NCBI RefSeq assembly: GCF_013408745.1 | Contig: NZ_JACCBJ010000001.1 | Span: 806,001 to 870,000 of the forward strand | DNA: 64,000 nt | Source: Leifsonia soli | Lineage (GTDB): Bacteria > Actinomycetota > Actinomycetes > Actinomycetales > Microbacteriaceae | Reading direction: 5' to 3' | The notes under the pieces: generated by a model | What the model was told of the DNA's origin: nothing | Database searches by the model: none | What the model saw: only the letters and a program-made list of their open reading frames with translations | Made by a program: the position numbers and the translations under genes | Shown: positions 34,899 through 43,299 of the stretch, piece by piece | Layout of the letters: every line of letters starts with the position of its first letter | Numbering within the stretch: the first letter of the stretch is position 1

Positions 34899-35411
34899 AT
34901 GCCGGAGGAGGACGCCCGCCTGCTGCGCGAGCTGCACGATCAGCACGCGCAGGCCGTCTGGCGGTACGTCGTGCACCTCACCGGCGACCGCGCGATGGCC
35001 GACGACGTGGTGCAGGAGACGCTGTTGCGCGCCTGGCGGAAGCCGTCGGTGCTCGATCAGTCGCAGCAGTCCGCGCGCACCTGGCTCTTCACCGTCGCCC
35101 GCAACCTCGTCATCGACGGCCGCCGGAGCGCTGCCCACCGGCACGAGTTCGGCACAGACACCCTCCCGGAGCACCCGGCGCCGGACAGCGAAGCGGACGC
35201 CGTCCTCGACGCCTGGCTGGTGTCGGACGCCCTGGCGGAACTGTCCGTCGAACACCGCGCGGTCATCGTGCACGCCTACTACGGCGGACGCTCGATCGCC
35301 GAGATCGCGCGCGAACTCGACATCCCGGAGGGCACGGTCAAGTCGCGCCTCCACTACGGCCTGCGCGCCCTGCGGCTCGCACTTCAGGAGAGAGGGGTGA
35401 CGGAACGATGA
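34899..35411 (+). CDS. ECF sigma factor (sigma-70 family)
   Basis: 170 aa from the ATG at 34899, chosen for the GGAGG 5 bases upstream; in-frame ATGs at 34854 and 34887 are alternatives. Region 2 (LHDQHAQAVWRYVVHLTGDR; DDVVQETLLRAWRK) and region 4 (ALAELSVEHRAVIVHAYYGG; AEIARELDIPEGTVKSRLHYG) are complete. It directs RNA polymerase to stress-regulon promoters. The TGA overlaps the anti-sigma ATG by 4 bases (ATGA), so both are made together. Confidence 0.94.
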   Translation: MPEEDARLLRELHDQHAQAVWRYVVHLTGDRAMADDVVQETLLRAWRKPSVLDQSQQSARTWLFTVARNLVIDGRRSAAHRHEFGTDTLPEHPAPDSEADAVLDAWLVSDALAELSVEHRAVIVHAYYGGRSIAEIARELDIPEGTVKSRLHYGLRALRLALQERGVTER

Positions 35412-36127
35412 CCACGCACGACGAGTTCGCCACCTGGGACGCCGCGTACGTGCTCGGCGCGCTCTCACCGACGGAACGCCGCGCCTTCGAGGCGCACCTG
35501 CGCGAATGCGACCGGTGCTCGGAGGCCGTGGCGGAACTGGCGGGGATGCCCGGCATCCTGAGCCGCGTCCCGCGTGAGCAGGCCGCTGCCCTGCTGGAGG
35601 AGCCGCTTTCCGCTCCGAGCACGGCCGACCGGGCCGCCGCCGACGGCCCCGGGCCCGACGTGCTCCCGTCGCTGCTGCACCGGGCACGCCGTCGCCGCGT
35701 CCGCGCCCGCTGGCTGGTCGCCGGACTGTCGGCCGCGGCGGCAGCGATCGTGGTGGGTTTCGCCGCCTTCGCCCTTCCCGCGATCCTGCAGCCCGCCTCC
35801 GCGCCCACCGCATCCGTCGTCATGAAGCAGGTCGAGCCCAGCCCGCTCACCGCCGACCTCCGGCTGACGTCCGAACCCTGGGGCACGCGTATCGACTCCG
35901 ACTGCCGCTATGCCCGTCTCGCGGGTGACGAAGGCGGTCACGCCTGGACGTACGCGATGGTCGTCACCGACCGCTCGGGCGCGCAGCACCAGATCTCGAC
36001 CTGGACGGCCGAGGAGGGCACCGTCGCGACACCGGTCGCGACCACGAGCATCCCGATCGCCGACATCGCCGCGGTCGACATCCGCGCGGCGGGCGGAACG
36101 GTCCTGCTGCGGAGCACGTTCGACTGA
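35408..36127 (+). CDS. Anti-sigma factor, zinc-binding (RskA-like)
   Basis: 239 aa. N-terminal zinc-binding anti-sigma domain with His30, Cys34, Cys37 (AFEAHLRECDRC) that holds the sigma factor; one membrane helix at about residues 102-127 (WLVAGLSAAAAAIVVGFAAF); extracytoplasmic C-terminal RskA-type domain (residues 130-239) that would sense the signal and trigger proteolysis. The overlap with the sigma gene is the usual arrangement. The external domain contains one Cys (SDCRYARL). Confidence 0.93.
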   Translation: MTTHDEFATWDAAYVLGALSPTERRAFEAHLRECDRCSEAVAELAGMPGILSRVPREQAAALLEEPLSAPSTADRAAADGPGPDVLPSLLHRARRRRVRARWLVAGLSAAAAAIVVGFAAFALPAILQPASAPTASVVMKQVEPSPLTADLRLTSEPWGTRIDSDCRYARLAGDEGGHAWTYAMVVTDRSGAQHQISTWTAEEGTVATPVATTSIPIADIAAVDIRAAGGTVLLRSTFD

Positions 36128-36136
36128 AGCCGCCGA

Positions 36137-36150
36137 GCCCGCGTGCGGGC
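36137..36150. terminator. Small hairpin between anti-sigma gene and tesB
   Basis: GCCCGC-GT-GCGGGC between convergent stops. Short, no T-tract. Confidence 0.35.
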
Positions 36151-36154
36151 GGTC

Positions 36155-37027
36155 TCAGTCGGCGTGGGGCAGCCGGATGGTCGCCTCCTGTGCAACGCTC
36201 GCCACGAGGCGCCCGTCGCGCGAGAAGATGCGTCCGAGCGACAGCCCGCGCCCACCGCCGGCGGTGGGCGACTCCTGTACGTACAGCAGCCACTCGTCCA
36301 CCCGCGCCGGCCGGTGCCACCACATCGCGTGGTCGAGGCTCGCCGCTTTGAGCCCCGGGGTCGCCCAGGCGATGCCGTGCCGGCGCATGATCGACTCCAT
36401 GATCGTGTAGTCGCTCGCGTAGGCGAGCGCGGCGCGGTGCAGTGCAGGGTCGTCCGGCATGTCGCCGATCGTGCGGAACCAGACCGCCTGGTGCGCGACC
36501 TGGTCGCCCTCGACCGACAGGTAGACCGGCGAGGTGACGTGCCGCATGTCGAACGGGCGCTGGCTGGCCCAGTACTGCGCGACAGGATGCCGCACATCCT
36601 CCAGCGAGGTGGCGGTCGACGGCAGGCTCTCCGGCTCCGGCAGGCCCTCGGGCATCGCATCCTGGTGCTCGATGCCCTCGTCCTCGGTCTGGTACGACGC
36701 GATCATCGACAGGATGGGAAGGCCGTTCTGGTAGGCCTGCGTGCGCCGGGTAGAGAAGGACCGGCCGTCGTGGATGCGGTCGACCGAGAACGTGATCGGG
36801 AAGTTCACGTCGCCCGGACGCAGGAAATACCCGTGCATCGAGTGGATGCTGCGGTCGTCGTCGACCGTTCGGGTGGCCGCAATGATGGACTGCGCGAGCA
36901 CCTGGCCGCCGAACACGCGGCCCAGCGGCATCCACTGCGACGGGCCGGTGAAGATGTCCTCACTGGTGCGGGCGCCGGTGTCGGTGAGATCGAGCGCGGT
37001 CAGTAGGGAAGCCAGGGGCTCGGTCAC
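36155..37027 (-). CDS. tesB: Acyl-CoA thioesterase II (TesB)
   Basis: 290 aa from the GTG at 37027, which has GGAGG 4 bases upstream; an ATG at 37066 is further out without RBS. Double hotdog thioesterase: N-terminal half GRVFGGQVLAQSIIAATRTV, SIHSMHGYFLRPGD; C-terminal half AALAYASDYTIMESIM and SLDHAMWWHRPARVDEWLLY. The C-terminal catalytic Asp is in SLDHAMW. Hydrolyses medium- and long-chain acyl-CoA. Confidence 0.94.
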   Translation of the reverse strand: MTEPLASLLTALDLTDTGARTSEDIFTGPSQWMPLGRVFGGQVLAQSIIAATRTVDDDRSIHSMHGYFLRPGDVNFPITFSVDRIHDGRSFSTRRTQAYQNGLPILSMIASYQTEDEGIEHQDAMPEGLPEPESLPSTATSLEDVRHPVAQYWASQRPFDMRHVTSPVYLSVEGDQVAHQAVWFRTIGDMPDDPALHRAALAYASDYTIMESIMRRHGIAWATPGLKAASLDHAMWWHRPARVDEWLLYVQESPTAGGGRGLSLGRIFSRDGRLVASVAQEATIRLPHAD

Positions 37028-37069
37028 GGTGCCTCCAAGTCGGTGGTGTGTTGGTAGTTTAGACATCCG

Positions 37070-37774
37070 ATGAGCCAGTCGTTTTCTCTAGTCGATCTCC
37101 TCGCCGTCGCCGATCTGCAGACCTATCTGTCGCGGGCGGCCCGCGTCGAGGAGGGGTCCGTGCGCCTGATCGCCGGATCGGGGGTCCTGGCCGTCTACAC
37201 GGCGATCCTCTATCCGCGCGGTCTGATGGACGAGACGCCCACCGTGCTGGGCCTGCGCACCTTCGCGACGGGCGAAGAGGTGGAGTTCGACGTCGTCGTC
37301 CCCATCCGCTCGCTGCTCGACCGGGTGGCGCGGGTGCGCGAGGGCGCCGAGGCCGCCCAGGCAGCCGAGGGCGAGGGCACGGCCGGTGCGCCGATCGAGA
37401 TCCGTCTGCCGCTCGAAGTCTCGACGGTCACCTGGGCGGGCATCTCGCCGCCGCGCGGCGGGTGGCAGAAGGTCGGCGAGACGTCCTCGGCGCTGCTGCA
37501 GTCGACGGCGAAGGCCGGTGTCGCCGAGGTCGCGGAGGCCGTGCCGACCGGCACGGGGGAGCAGCTGGTGCAGCGCGTGCGTGCCGAGGTGTGGGGGCGT
37601 CCGATCGACGACCTGGAGTACATCCCCGCCGGTGCGGCGTTCGCCGCGGACAGCCTCGGCTTCGTCGGCGACGACGACACCGTCACCATCCACGAGACGG
37701 GCCGCTGGACGCGCCTCACGACGCGCCGCGGCCACACCCTCGTCCGCCGCCAGGCCTGGACCCTCCGCCGCTAA
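37070..37774 (+). CDS. Hypothetical protein, 234 aa
   Basis: Not recognised with confidence; looks like a conserved actinobacterial protein. It has an N-terminal helical start (FSLVDLLAVADLQTYLSRAA), a beta-rich core with VRLIAGSGVLAVYTAILYPR and GLRTFATGEEVEFDVVVP, a C-terminal half with SPPRGGWQKVGE and repeated WTRLTTRRGHTLVRR. No signal peptide or cysteines. Divergent from tesB with 42 bases between starts. Followed by the perfect inverted repeat at 37799-37864. Confidence 0.7.
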   Translation: MSQSFSLVDLLAVADLQTYLSRAARVEEGSVRLIAGSGVLAVYTAILYPRGLMDETPTVLGLRTFATGEEVEFDVVVPIRSLLDRVARVREGAEAAQAAEGEGTAGAPIEIRLPLEVSTVTWAGISPPRGGWQKVGETSSALLQSTAKAGVAEVAEAVPTGTGEQLVQRVRAEVWGRPIDDLEYIPAGAAFAADSLGFVGDDDTVTIHETGRWTRLTTRRGHTLVRRQAWTLRR

Positions 37775-37796
37775 CCAGCACACAGCTCCTGCAGCC

Positions 37797-37866
37797 CACC
37801 GTCGAGTCCGCGATCTTTGCACGCTCGACGGCGGTTCAGCGTGCAAAGATCGCGGACTCGACGGCG
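37797..37866. repeat. Perfect 27-base inverted repeat, family member 2
   Basis: Arms 37799-37825 and 37838-37864 are perfect complements (core TCGAGTCCGCGATCTTTGCA), loop of 12 bases. The left arm with its flank (37795-37825) matches 24257-24287 at 28 of 31 positions. It sits between the stops of convergent genes. It has no T-tract and is much longer than the ordinary terminators here. Confidence 0.9.
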
Positions 37867-37869
37867 GGG

Positions 37870-39516
37870 CTAGGCGCGGGCGGCAGCGCGACCGGCCTGA
37901 CGGCCGGAGAAGAGGCAGCCGCCGAGGAACGTGCCCTCCAGCGCCCGGTAGCCGTGCATCCCGCCGCCGCCGAAGCCGCTCGCCTCGCCGACCGCGTACA
38001 GCCCGGGCACCACGGACCCGTCGGCCGACAGCACCCGTCCGTCGAGGTCGGTCTCGATCCCGCCGAGGCTCTTCCGGGTGAGGATGTGCAGCTTGACCGC
38101 GATGAGGGGTCCGGCCGCCGGGTCGAGCAGCTTGTGCGGCGATGCGACGCGGATGAGGCGGTCGCCCCGGTAGCGGCGCGCCGCCCGGATCGCGGCGAGC
38201 TGCAGGTCCTTGCCGAACTCGTTGTCCAGCTGCCTGTCGCGTTCGTGCACGTGCCGCGCGGCCAGCTCGGTGTCGAGCGGGACGTCGGCGATGCGCTGCA
38301 TCCCGGCGAGCAGCTCGTCGAGCGTGTCCGCGACCACGAAGTCGGCGCCCTTCTCCTTGAACGCCTCCACCGGCCCCGGCGCGCCCGGGGTGACGCGCTT
38401 GGCGAGCAGCCGCACGTCCTTCCCGGTCAGGTCGGGATTCTGCTCGCTGCCGGACAGAGCGAACTCCTTCTCGATGATCTTCTGCGTCAGCACGAACCAG
38501 CTGTAGTCGGACCCCGTCCGCCGCAGGTGCTCCAGCGTCCCGAGCGTGTCGAACCCCGGATAGAGCGGCGAGGGCAGCCGGTCGCCGCGCGCGTCGAGCC
38601 ACAGCGACGACGGGCCGGGCAGGATGCGGATGCCGTGCCGCGCCCAGATCGGGTCCCAGTTCTGGATTCCCTCGGTGTAGTGCCACATCCGGTCGCCGTT
38701 GATCAGGTGCGCACCGGCGTTCTCGGCGATCCCGAGCATCCGTCCGTCCACGTGAGCGGGGACGCCCGACAGCATGGAGGCGGGAGGCTCGCCCAGCCGG
38801 GCGGGCCAGGCCGCACGGACGAGGTCGTGGTTGCCGCCGATCCCGCCGGAGGCGACGATGACGACCGGCGCCCGCAGCTCGAAGTCTCCGACCACGTCCC
38901 GGTTGCTCGGCGCCCCGCGCTCGGAGCCGTCCGGAGCCAGGACGGCTCCTCGCACACCGGTGACGCGGCCGTCCTCCACGATCAGCTCGTCGACCCGGTG
39001 GCGGTTGCGGATCGCCGCGCGTCCGTTCGCCGCGGCCGACTGCACCCGTCGAGCGAAGGGCTCGACGACTCCCGGTCCTGTGCCCCACGTGATGTGGAAG
39101 CGGGGGACCGAGTTGCCGTGGCCGCCGGCCGTTCCGTCGCCGCGCTCGGCCCAGCCGACGACGGGGAAGAAGCGGACGCCCTTCTCGTGCAGCCACGCGC
39201 GCTTCTCGCCGGCCGCGAACTGCAGGTAGGCCTCCGCCCACTGCCGCGGCCAGTGGTCCTCGTCGCGGTCGAACCCGGCCGTCCCGAACCAGTCGTCGCG
39301 GGCGAGCGCGAGGGAGTCGTGCACGCCCATCCTGCGCTGCTCGGGGGAGTCGATGAGGAACAGGCCGCCGAACGACCACCACGCCTGGCCGCCGAACGAC
39401 GCCGATGGCTCCTGCTCGACGATCGTGACGCGGCGGCCGGCATCCAGCAGTTCGGATGCGGCGACCAGGCCCGCGAGGCCCGCGCCGACGACGATCGCGT
39501 CGGGTTCGTAGGTCAT
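37870..39516 (-). CDS. FAD-binding dehydrogenase (3-ketosteroid dehydrogenase/fumarate reductase-like flavoprotein)
   Basis: 548 aa from the ATG at 39516, which has AAGGAG 9 bases upstream. N-terminal FAD motif IVVGAGLAGLVAASELLDAG with Glu at the end of strand 2 (VTIVEQE), middle substrate domain, and C-terminal FAD-binding GEASGFGGGGMHGYRALEGTFLGG. The insertion SFGGQAWWSFGGLF is typical of the annotated FAD-binding dehydrogenase group related to KstD. Substrate unknown. The gene ends beside the 27-base inverted repeat. Confidence 0.9.
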   Translation of the reverse strand: MTYEPDAIVVGAGLAGLVAASELLDAGRRVTIVEQEPSASFGGQAWWSFGGLFLIDSPEQRRMGVHDSLALARDDWFGTAGFDRDEDHWPRQWAEAYLQFAAGEKRAWLHEKGVRFFPVVGWAERGDGTAGGHGNSVPRFHITWGTGPGVVEPFARRVQSAAANGRAAIRNRHRVDELIVEDGRVTGVRGAVLAPDGSERGAPSNRDVVGDFELRAPVVIVASGGIGGNHDLVRAAWPARLGEPPASMLSGVPAHVDGRMLGIAENAGAHLINGDRMWHYTEGIQNWDPIWARHGIRILPGPSSLWLDARGDRLPSPLYPGFDTLGTLEHLRRTGSDYSWFVLTQKIIEKEFALSGSEQNPDLTGKDVRLLAKRVTPGAPGPVEAFKEKGADFVVADTLDELLAGMQRIADVPLDTELAARHVHERDRQLDNEFGKDLQLAAIRAARRYRGDRLIRVASPHKLLDPAAGPLIAVKLHILTRKSLGGIETDLDGRVLSADGSVVPGLYAVGEASGFGGGGMHGYRALEGTFLGGCLFSGRQAGRAAARA

Positions 39517-39553
39517 CCGTGTCTCCTTCGGCACCGGGATGGCGGGAGGAGGG

Positions 39554-39952
39554 CTACTCCTCGAATGTGTTGACCATAGCGAACGCGGCACGCTCCAGGT
39601 AGTTCCAGAGCGTCTCCTCCTGCAGCGGCGGCAGCCCGAGCTCGTCGACGGCGGTGCGCATGTGCGCCAGCCAGCGGTCGCGGGCGTCCGGGTTGACCTT
39701 GAAGGGGTTGTGCCGCATCCGCAGGCGGGGGTGCCCGCGCTGCTCGCTGTACGTCGTCGGGCCGCCCCAGTACTGCTCCAGGAACAGCGTCAGCCGTTCC
39801 TTGGCGGGACCCAGGTCCTCCTCCGGGTACATCGGGCGCAGCACCGGGTCGTCCGCGACATCGCGGTAGAACGCGTCCACCAGCCGGACGAACGTCTCAT
39901 GCCCGCCGATCTGGTCGTAGAAGCTCGGCTGCGGGCCGACGGGGATGCTCAC
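39554..39952 (-). CDS. Truncated haemoglobin (group II-like)
   Basis: 132 aa from a GTG at 39952 overlapping the MscS stop by 3 bases (GTGA). Globin signatures: SFYDQIGGHETFVRLVDAFY, PMYPEEDLGPAKERLTLFLE, QYWGGPTTYSEQRGHPRLRMRH with proximal His in RMRHNPF, and the C-terminal DELGLPPLQEETLWNYLERA. It binds O2 or NO. The overlap fixes the start and shows translational coupling with the channel gene. Confidence 0.93.
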   Translation of the reverse strand: MSIPVGPQPSFYDQIGGHETFVRLVDAFYRDVADDPVLRPMYPEEDLGPAKERLTLFLEQYWGGPTTYSEQRGHPRLRMRHNPFKVNPDARDRWLAHMRTAVDELGLPPLQEETLWNYLERAAFAMVNTFEE

Positions 39953-41190
39953 CGCGACACTCCGTCCGGGTCGGCGCCATCGCCATCGGGCTTCGGCGAT
40001 GCGGGCTTGCGCGCGGCGGGCTTGTCGGTCTTCACCGGCGATGTTGTCGGCTTGTCCGCCGCCGGCTTCGCGCTGGCGGGCTTGTCCGCCCCCGTCCGAG
40101 CCGACGCGGCGCCCCCGACCGCCGGCGCGATCCGGATCGCGCCAGGGTCGGCCGGCCGCCCCGCTGTGGCCTGGCGCTTCGCGGCGGCGCGGGCCTTCCG
40201 GCCCTTCAACGGCGGCTCCGGCGTGACGATCGGGCTCGGCCGGGTGCGCGGGGGCTTCGCGCCCAGGACGCTCGCGGCGCTGTCGAACCCGCTGAGCACG
40301 ACGGCCGAGAGCGACGGGAGCTTCACGCCCATCTCGTCCAGGGCGCGCTTGAGCTGCGTCCGCAGCTCTCGCGACACATCGTCCTTCGCGGTGGTGCGGG
40401 TCTTCAGGACGATGCGGATGACGACGGCGTCGGCCGAGATGGACTCGATGCCCCACAGCTCCGGCTTCTCGAGGATGCGCGAGCGCCACTTGGTGCTGGT
40501 CGCCAGCGCCGTGGCGGTCTCCATCATCGTGGCCTCGACCGCCTCGACGTCGACGTCGTAGGGCACGGCCAGGTCGATGATCACGCGCGCCCAGCCCTGC
40601 GACATGTTCCCGACGCGCACGATCTCGCCGTTGCGCACGAACCACAGCGTCCCGTTCACGTCGCGCACCTGGGTGACGCGGATGCCGACCGCTTCGACGA
40701 CGCCGGTGGCGGAGCCGAGGTCGACGACATCGCCGACGCCGAGCTGGTCCTCCATGACCATGAACAGCCCGTTGAGCACATCCTTGACGATGTTCTGGGC
40801 GCCGAAACCGAGCCCGGCGCCGATCGCGGCCGTGAGCAGGGCGAACGACCCGAGCGCGTTGGGCACGAACACGTTGAGGATGAGGATGATCGCGATGATG
40901 CCGATCGTCACGTTGACGATGTTCGTCAGGACAGAGCCGAGCGTCCTGGTGCGCTGCACGACGCGGACGGCGGCCAGCGGCGATGCCACCAGCGCCTGCG
41001 TGTCGCTGACGTTCTGGCCCTTCTTGACGCCGCTGACGATGCGGGCGACCACCTTGCGGATGACGACGCGCAGGATCCAGCTGAGCAGCAGCGCGCCAGC
41101 GACGATGCACACGGCGCTGACGAGCTTCCAGCCCGCGTCGACCGACCACGTCCCGAGGTCGGTCCAGAAGTCTGATTTCAGGATTCCCAT
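39949..41190 (-). CDS. Mechanosensitive ion channel, MscS family
   Basis: 413 aa. Membrane segments near residues 20-45, 75-95 and 110-135, the pore helix region LGFGAQNIVKDVLNGLFMVM, then the beta domain (EDQLGVGDVVDLGSATGVVE; GTLWFVRNGEIVRVGNMSQGW) and a C-terminal cytoplasmic cage. The last ~100 residues are Lys/Ala/Pro-rich and disordered (KPASAKPAADKPTTSPVK), an extension beyond the compact MscS. Relieves turgor on osmotic downshock. Confidence 0.93.
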   Translation of the reverse strand: MGILKSDFWTDLGTWSVDAGWKLVSAVCIVAGALLLSWILRVVIRKVVARIVSGVKKGQNVSDTQALVASPLAAVRVVQRTRTLGSVLTNIVNVTIGIIAIILILNVFVPNALGSFALLTAAIGAGLGFGAQNIVKDVLNGLFMVMEDQLGVGDVVDLGSATGVVEAVGIRVTQVRDVNGTLWFVRNGEIVRVGNMSQGWARVIIDLAVPYDVDVEAVEATMMETATALATSTKWRSRILEKPELWGIESISADAVVIRIVLKTRTTAKDDVSRELRTQLKRALDEMGVKLPSLSAVVLSGFDSAASVLGAKPPRTRPSPIVTPEPPLKGRKARAAAKRQATAGRPADPGAIRIAPAVGGAASARTGADKPASAKPAADKPTTSPVKTDKPAARKPASPKPDGDGADPDGVSR

Positions 41191-41249
41191 ACCCCGTCGA
41201 GCCTACCGAGCCGCGGCTTGGCGGTCGCTGGAACCGCGGGCGCGGCGGG

Positions 41250-41924
41250 TCATCGCTCCAGCAGCCCGTGCTCGTAGGCGAAGATCACCGCGTGCACGCG
41301 GTCGCGCAGCTGCAGCTTCGACAGCACGCGGCCGACGTGCGTCTTCACCGTCGACTCCGTCAGGTAGAAGCGCGCGCCGATCTCGCCGTTGCTGAGTCCT
41401 TCGCCGATGGCCAGCAGGATCTCGCGCTCCCGCGGGGTCAGCGCCGCCGCAGGGTCGTGTCCGGCCGGGGTGCGCGACGACCCGGCAGGGAGCCGGTCGG
41501 CGAACATCTCCAGCATCGCCCGGGTGACCCGGCCCGAGACGGCGGCGTCGCCCGCGGCCACCGCGCGCACCGCGCCGATCAGCTCGTCGGGCCGCGCATC
41601 CTTGAGGAGGAAGCCGCTCGCGCCGGCGCGCAGCCCTCCGAAGGCGTACTCGTCGAGGTCGAACGTGGTCAGGATGATGATCCGCGCGCCCGGGTCCGTC
41701 TCGACGATGCGCCGGGTCGCCTCGATGCCGTCGAGCACCGGCATCCGCACGTCCATCAGCACGACATCCGGGCGCACCTGAGCGGTCAGCCGGACAGCCT
41801 CCGCGCCGTCTGACGCCTCGCCGACGACGACCAGGTCCGGTTCGGCCTCCAGCACCATCCGGAATCCCATGCGGACCAGCTGCTGGTCGTCGACGAGCAG
41901 GATGCGGATGGGGGCGTCGGTCAC
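41250..41924 (-). CDS. NarL/LuxR-family response regulator
   Basis: 224 aa. Receiver domain with phosphoacceptor Asp58 (DVVLMDVRMP), acidic pair at residues 12-13 (LLVDDQQ) and Lys in FLLKDAR; C-terminal LuxR HTH (LTPREREILLAIGEGLSNGE then STVKTHVGRVLSKLQLRDRV). Its start overlaps the histidine kinase stop by 4 bases. The upstream ABC exporter genes in the same operon are the likely target. Confidence 0.95.
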   Translation of the reverse strand: MTDAPIRILLVDDQQLVRMGFRMVLEAEPDLVVVGEASDGAEAVRLTAQVRPDVVLMDVRMPVLDGIEATRRIVETDPGARIIILTTFDLDEYAFGGLRAGASGFLLKDARPDELIGAVRAVAAGDAAVSGRVTRAMLEMFADRLPAGSSRTPAGHDPAAALTPREREILLAIGEGLSNGEIGARFYLTESTVKTHVGRVLSKLQLRDRVHAVIFAYEHGLLER

Positions 41925-43291
41925 GGGTTCTCCTTGGTCGTGGTCGAGGGTGCCGGGGTCGGTGGCGTCTCCGGATCGGATGGGGCCGGCGGGGTCTCAG
42001 CGGTCGGCGACGCGGTGGATTCCGGCGCAGCCGCGCGCACCGCATCGAACACCGCGCGCACCCTCCACCCGCCGCCCGGGCGCGGCCCGGCCTCCAGCGT
42101 GCCCCCGTACAGCCCGACGCGCTCGCGCAGGCCGATCAGTCCCCGGCCGGACCCGTGCCCGGCCGAGGGATGCAGCGCGGCGTCGTCGTCGATCGTCACG
42201 ATGACGGTTCCCGGCCCGAAGACGATGACGACGCGCACGGCGGTCGCCGAGGCGGCGTAGCGGAGCGCGTTGGTGAGTCCCTCCTGCACGACGCGGAAGA
42301 TGGTGAGCTGCTGTCCGACGTCGTCCGGCGGGAGGCCGGTGATCGTGATCCGGACGGGGAGGCCGGCCGCGCGGAACGTCTCGATCAGCTCCCCGATCTC
42401 GCCGACGCCCGGCTGCGGCTCACGGGCGGCGCTGACGTCCTCGCCGTCGCGCAGGACGCCGAGGAGTCTGCGCATGTCGGCCAGGGCGCCGCGCCCCGTC
42501 TCGGCGACGAGGCGCATGGCCTGTGCCGACCGTTCGGCCGGGTCGGGTCTGTCGGCTGCCGCCTCCGCCATCCGTGCCGAGCCGTCGGCGAGGGTGATCA
42601 TCACCGTGAGACTGTGCGACACGATGTCGTGCATCTCGCGGGCGATCCGGCTGCGCTCGGCCGCAGCGGCGATCTCGGCCTGCTGGTCGCGCTCCCGCGC
42701 GAGCTGGCGGGCGCGGTCGATGAGGGCGTTGAGGTACCGGCGCCGGTTTCCGACATTGCTCCCGATCAGCACCGCGACGACGCTGAACGACAGCACGAGG
42801 ATGCCGGAGGGCACGGCCGCCGTCTCGAGCGGCGTGAACGCCTTCGCCTGAGCGAGCAGCACCTCCACGACGAGCGTGGAGACGGTGACGGCGGAGGTCA
42901 CGGCGAAGGCCACCCATGCCGAGCGGATGGAGCGGTAGACCGCCAGCGCGTAGAGCGCGAACAGGGTGGGCACCACATCCATGTCGCGGCCCAGGAAGAC
43001 GCTGGTGCCGAGCAGCACGGTCGCGATCGCGAAGACCACGGCCGGCTGCTGGCGCCGGGCCAGGAGCGCGGCACCGGCCACCGCCGACAGGACGAGGTGG
43101 ATGAGCTCCTGCGGCGTCGGGTCGACGGCCGAGGCGACCAGCGCCCCGATGACCGAGGGGACCAGGTAGAACGCCGCGACGAAGATGTCGACGGCGAGCG
43201 GATGCGCCCCCAGGAAACGACGGACGACCCCGGGCGGTCTCGGCAGTTCGAGTCCGCCCGGGGTCTGCGTGGTGGTCGCCTCCGCGGTCAC
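41921..43291 (-). CDS. Sensor histidine kinase (HisKA_3 type)
   Basis: 456 aa from a GTG at 43291, 9 bases after the permease stop. Five to six membrane helices in residues 30-180, then coiled segment, dimerisation/phosphoacceptor helix with His221 (IAREMHDIVSHSL) and ATPase domain (VVQEGLTNALRYA N-box; GRGLIGLRERVGLYGG G-box). The Pro/Thr-rich tail (TPPTPAPSTTTKE) is disordered. No extracellular sensor domain is visible, so it probably senses through the membrane or via the ABC transporter. Confidence 0.94.
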   Translation of the reverse strand: MTAEATTTQTPGGLELPRPPGVVRRFLGAHPLAVDIFVAAFYLVPSVIGALVASAVDPTPQELIHLVLSAVAGAALLARRQQPAVVFAIATVLLGTSVFLGRDMDVVPTLFALYALAVYRSIRSAWVAFAVTSAVTVSTLVVEVLLAQAKAFTPLETAAVPSGILVLSFSVVAVLIGSNVGNRRRYLNALIDRARQLARERDQQAEIAAAAERSRIAREMHDIVSHSLTVMITLADGSARMAEAAADRPDPAERSAQAMRLVAETGRGALADMRRLLGVLRDGEDVSAAREPQPGVGEIGELIETFRAAGLPVRITITGLPPDDVGQQLTIFRVVQEGLTNALRYAASATAVRVVIVFGPGTVIVTIDDDAALHPSAGHGSGRGLIGLRERVGLYGGTLEAGPRPGGGWRVRAVFDAVRAAAPESTASPTAETPPAPSDPETPPTPAPSTTTKENP

Positions 43292-43299
43292 GTCGGGGG

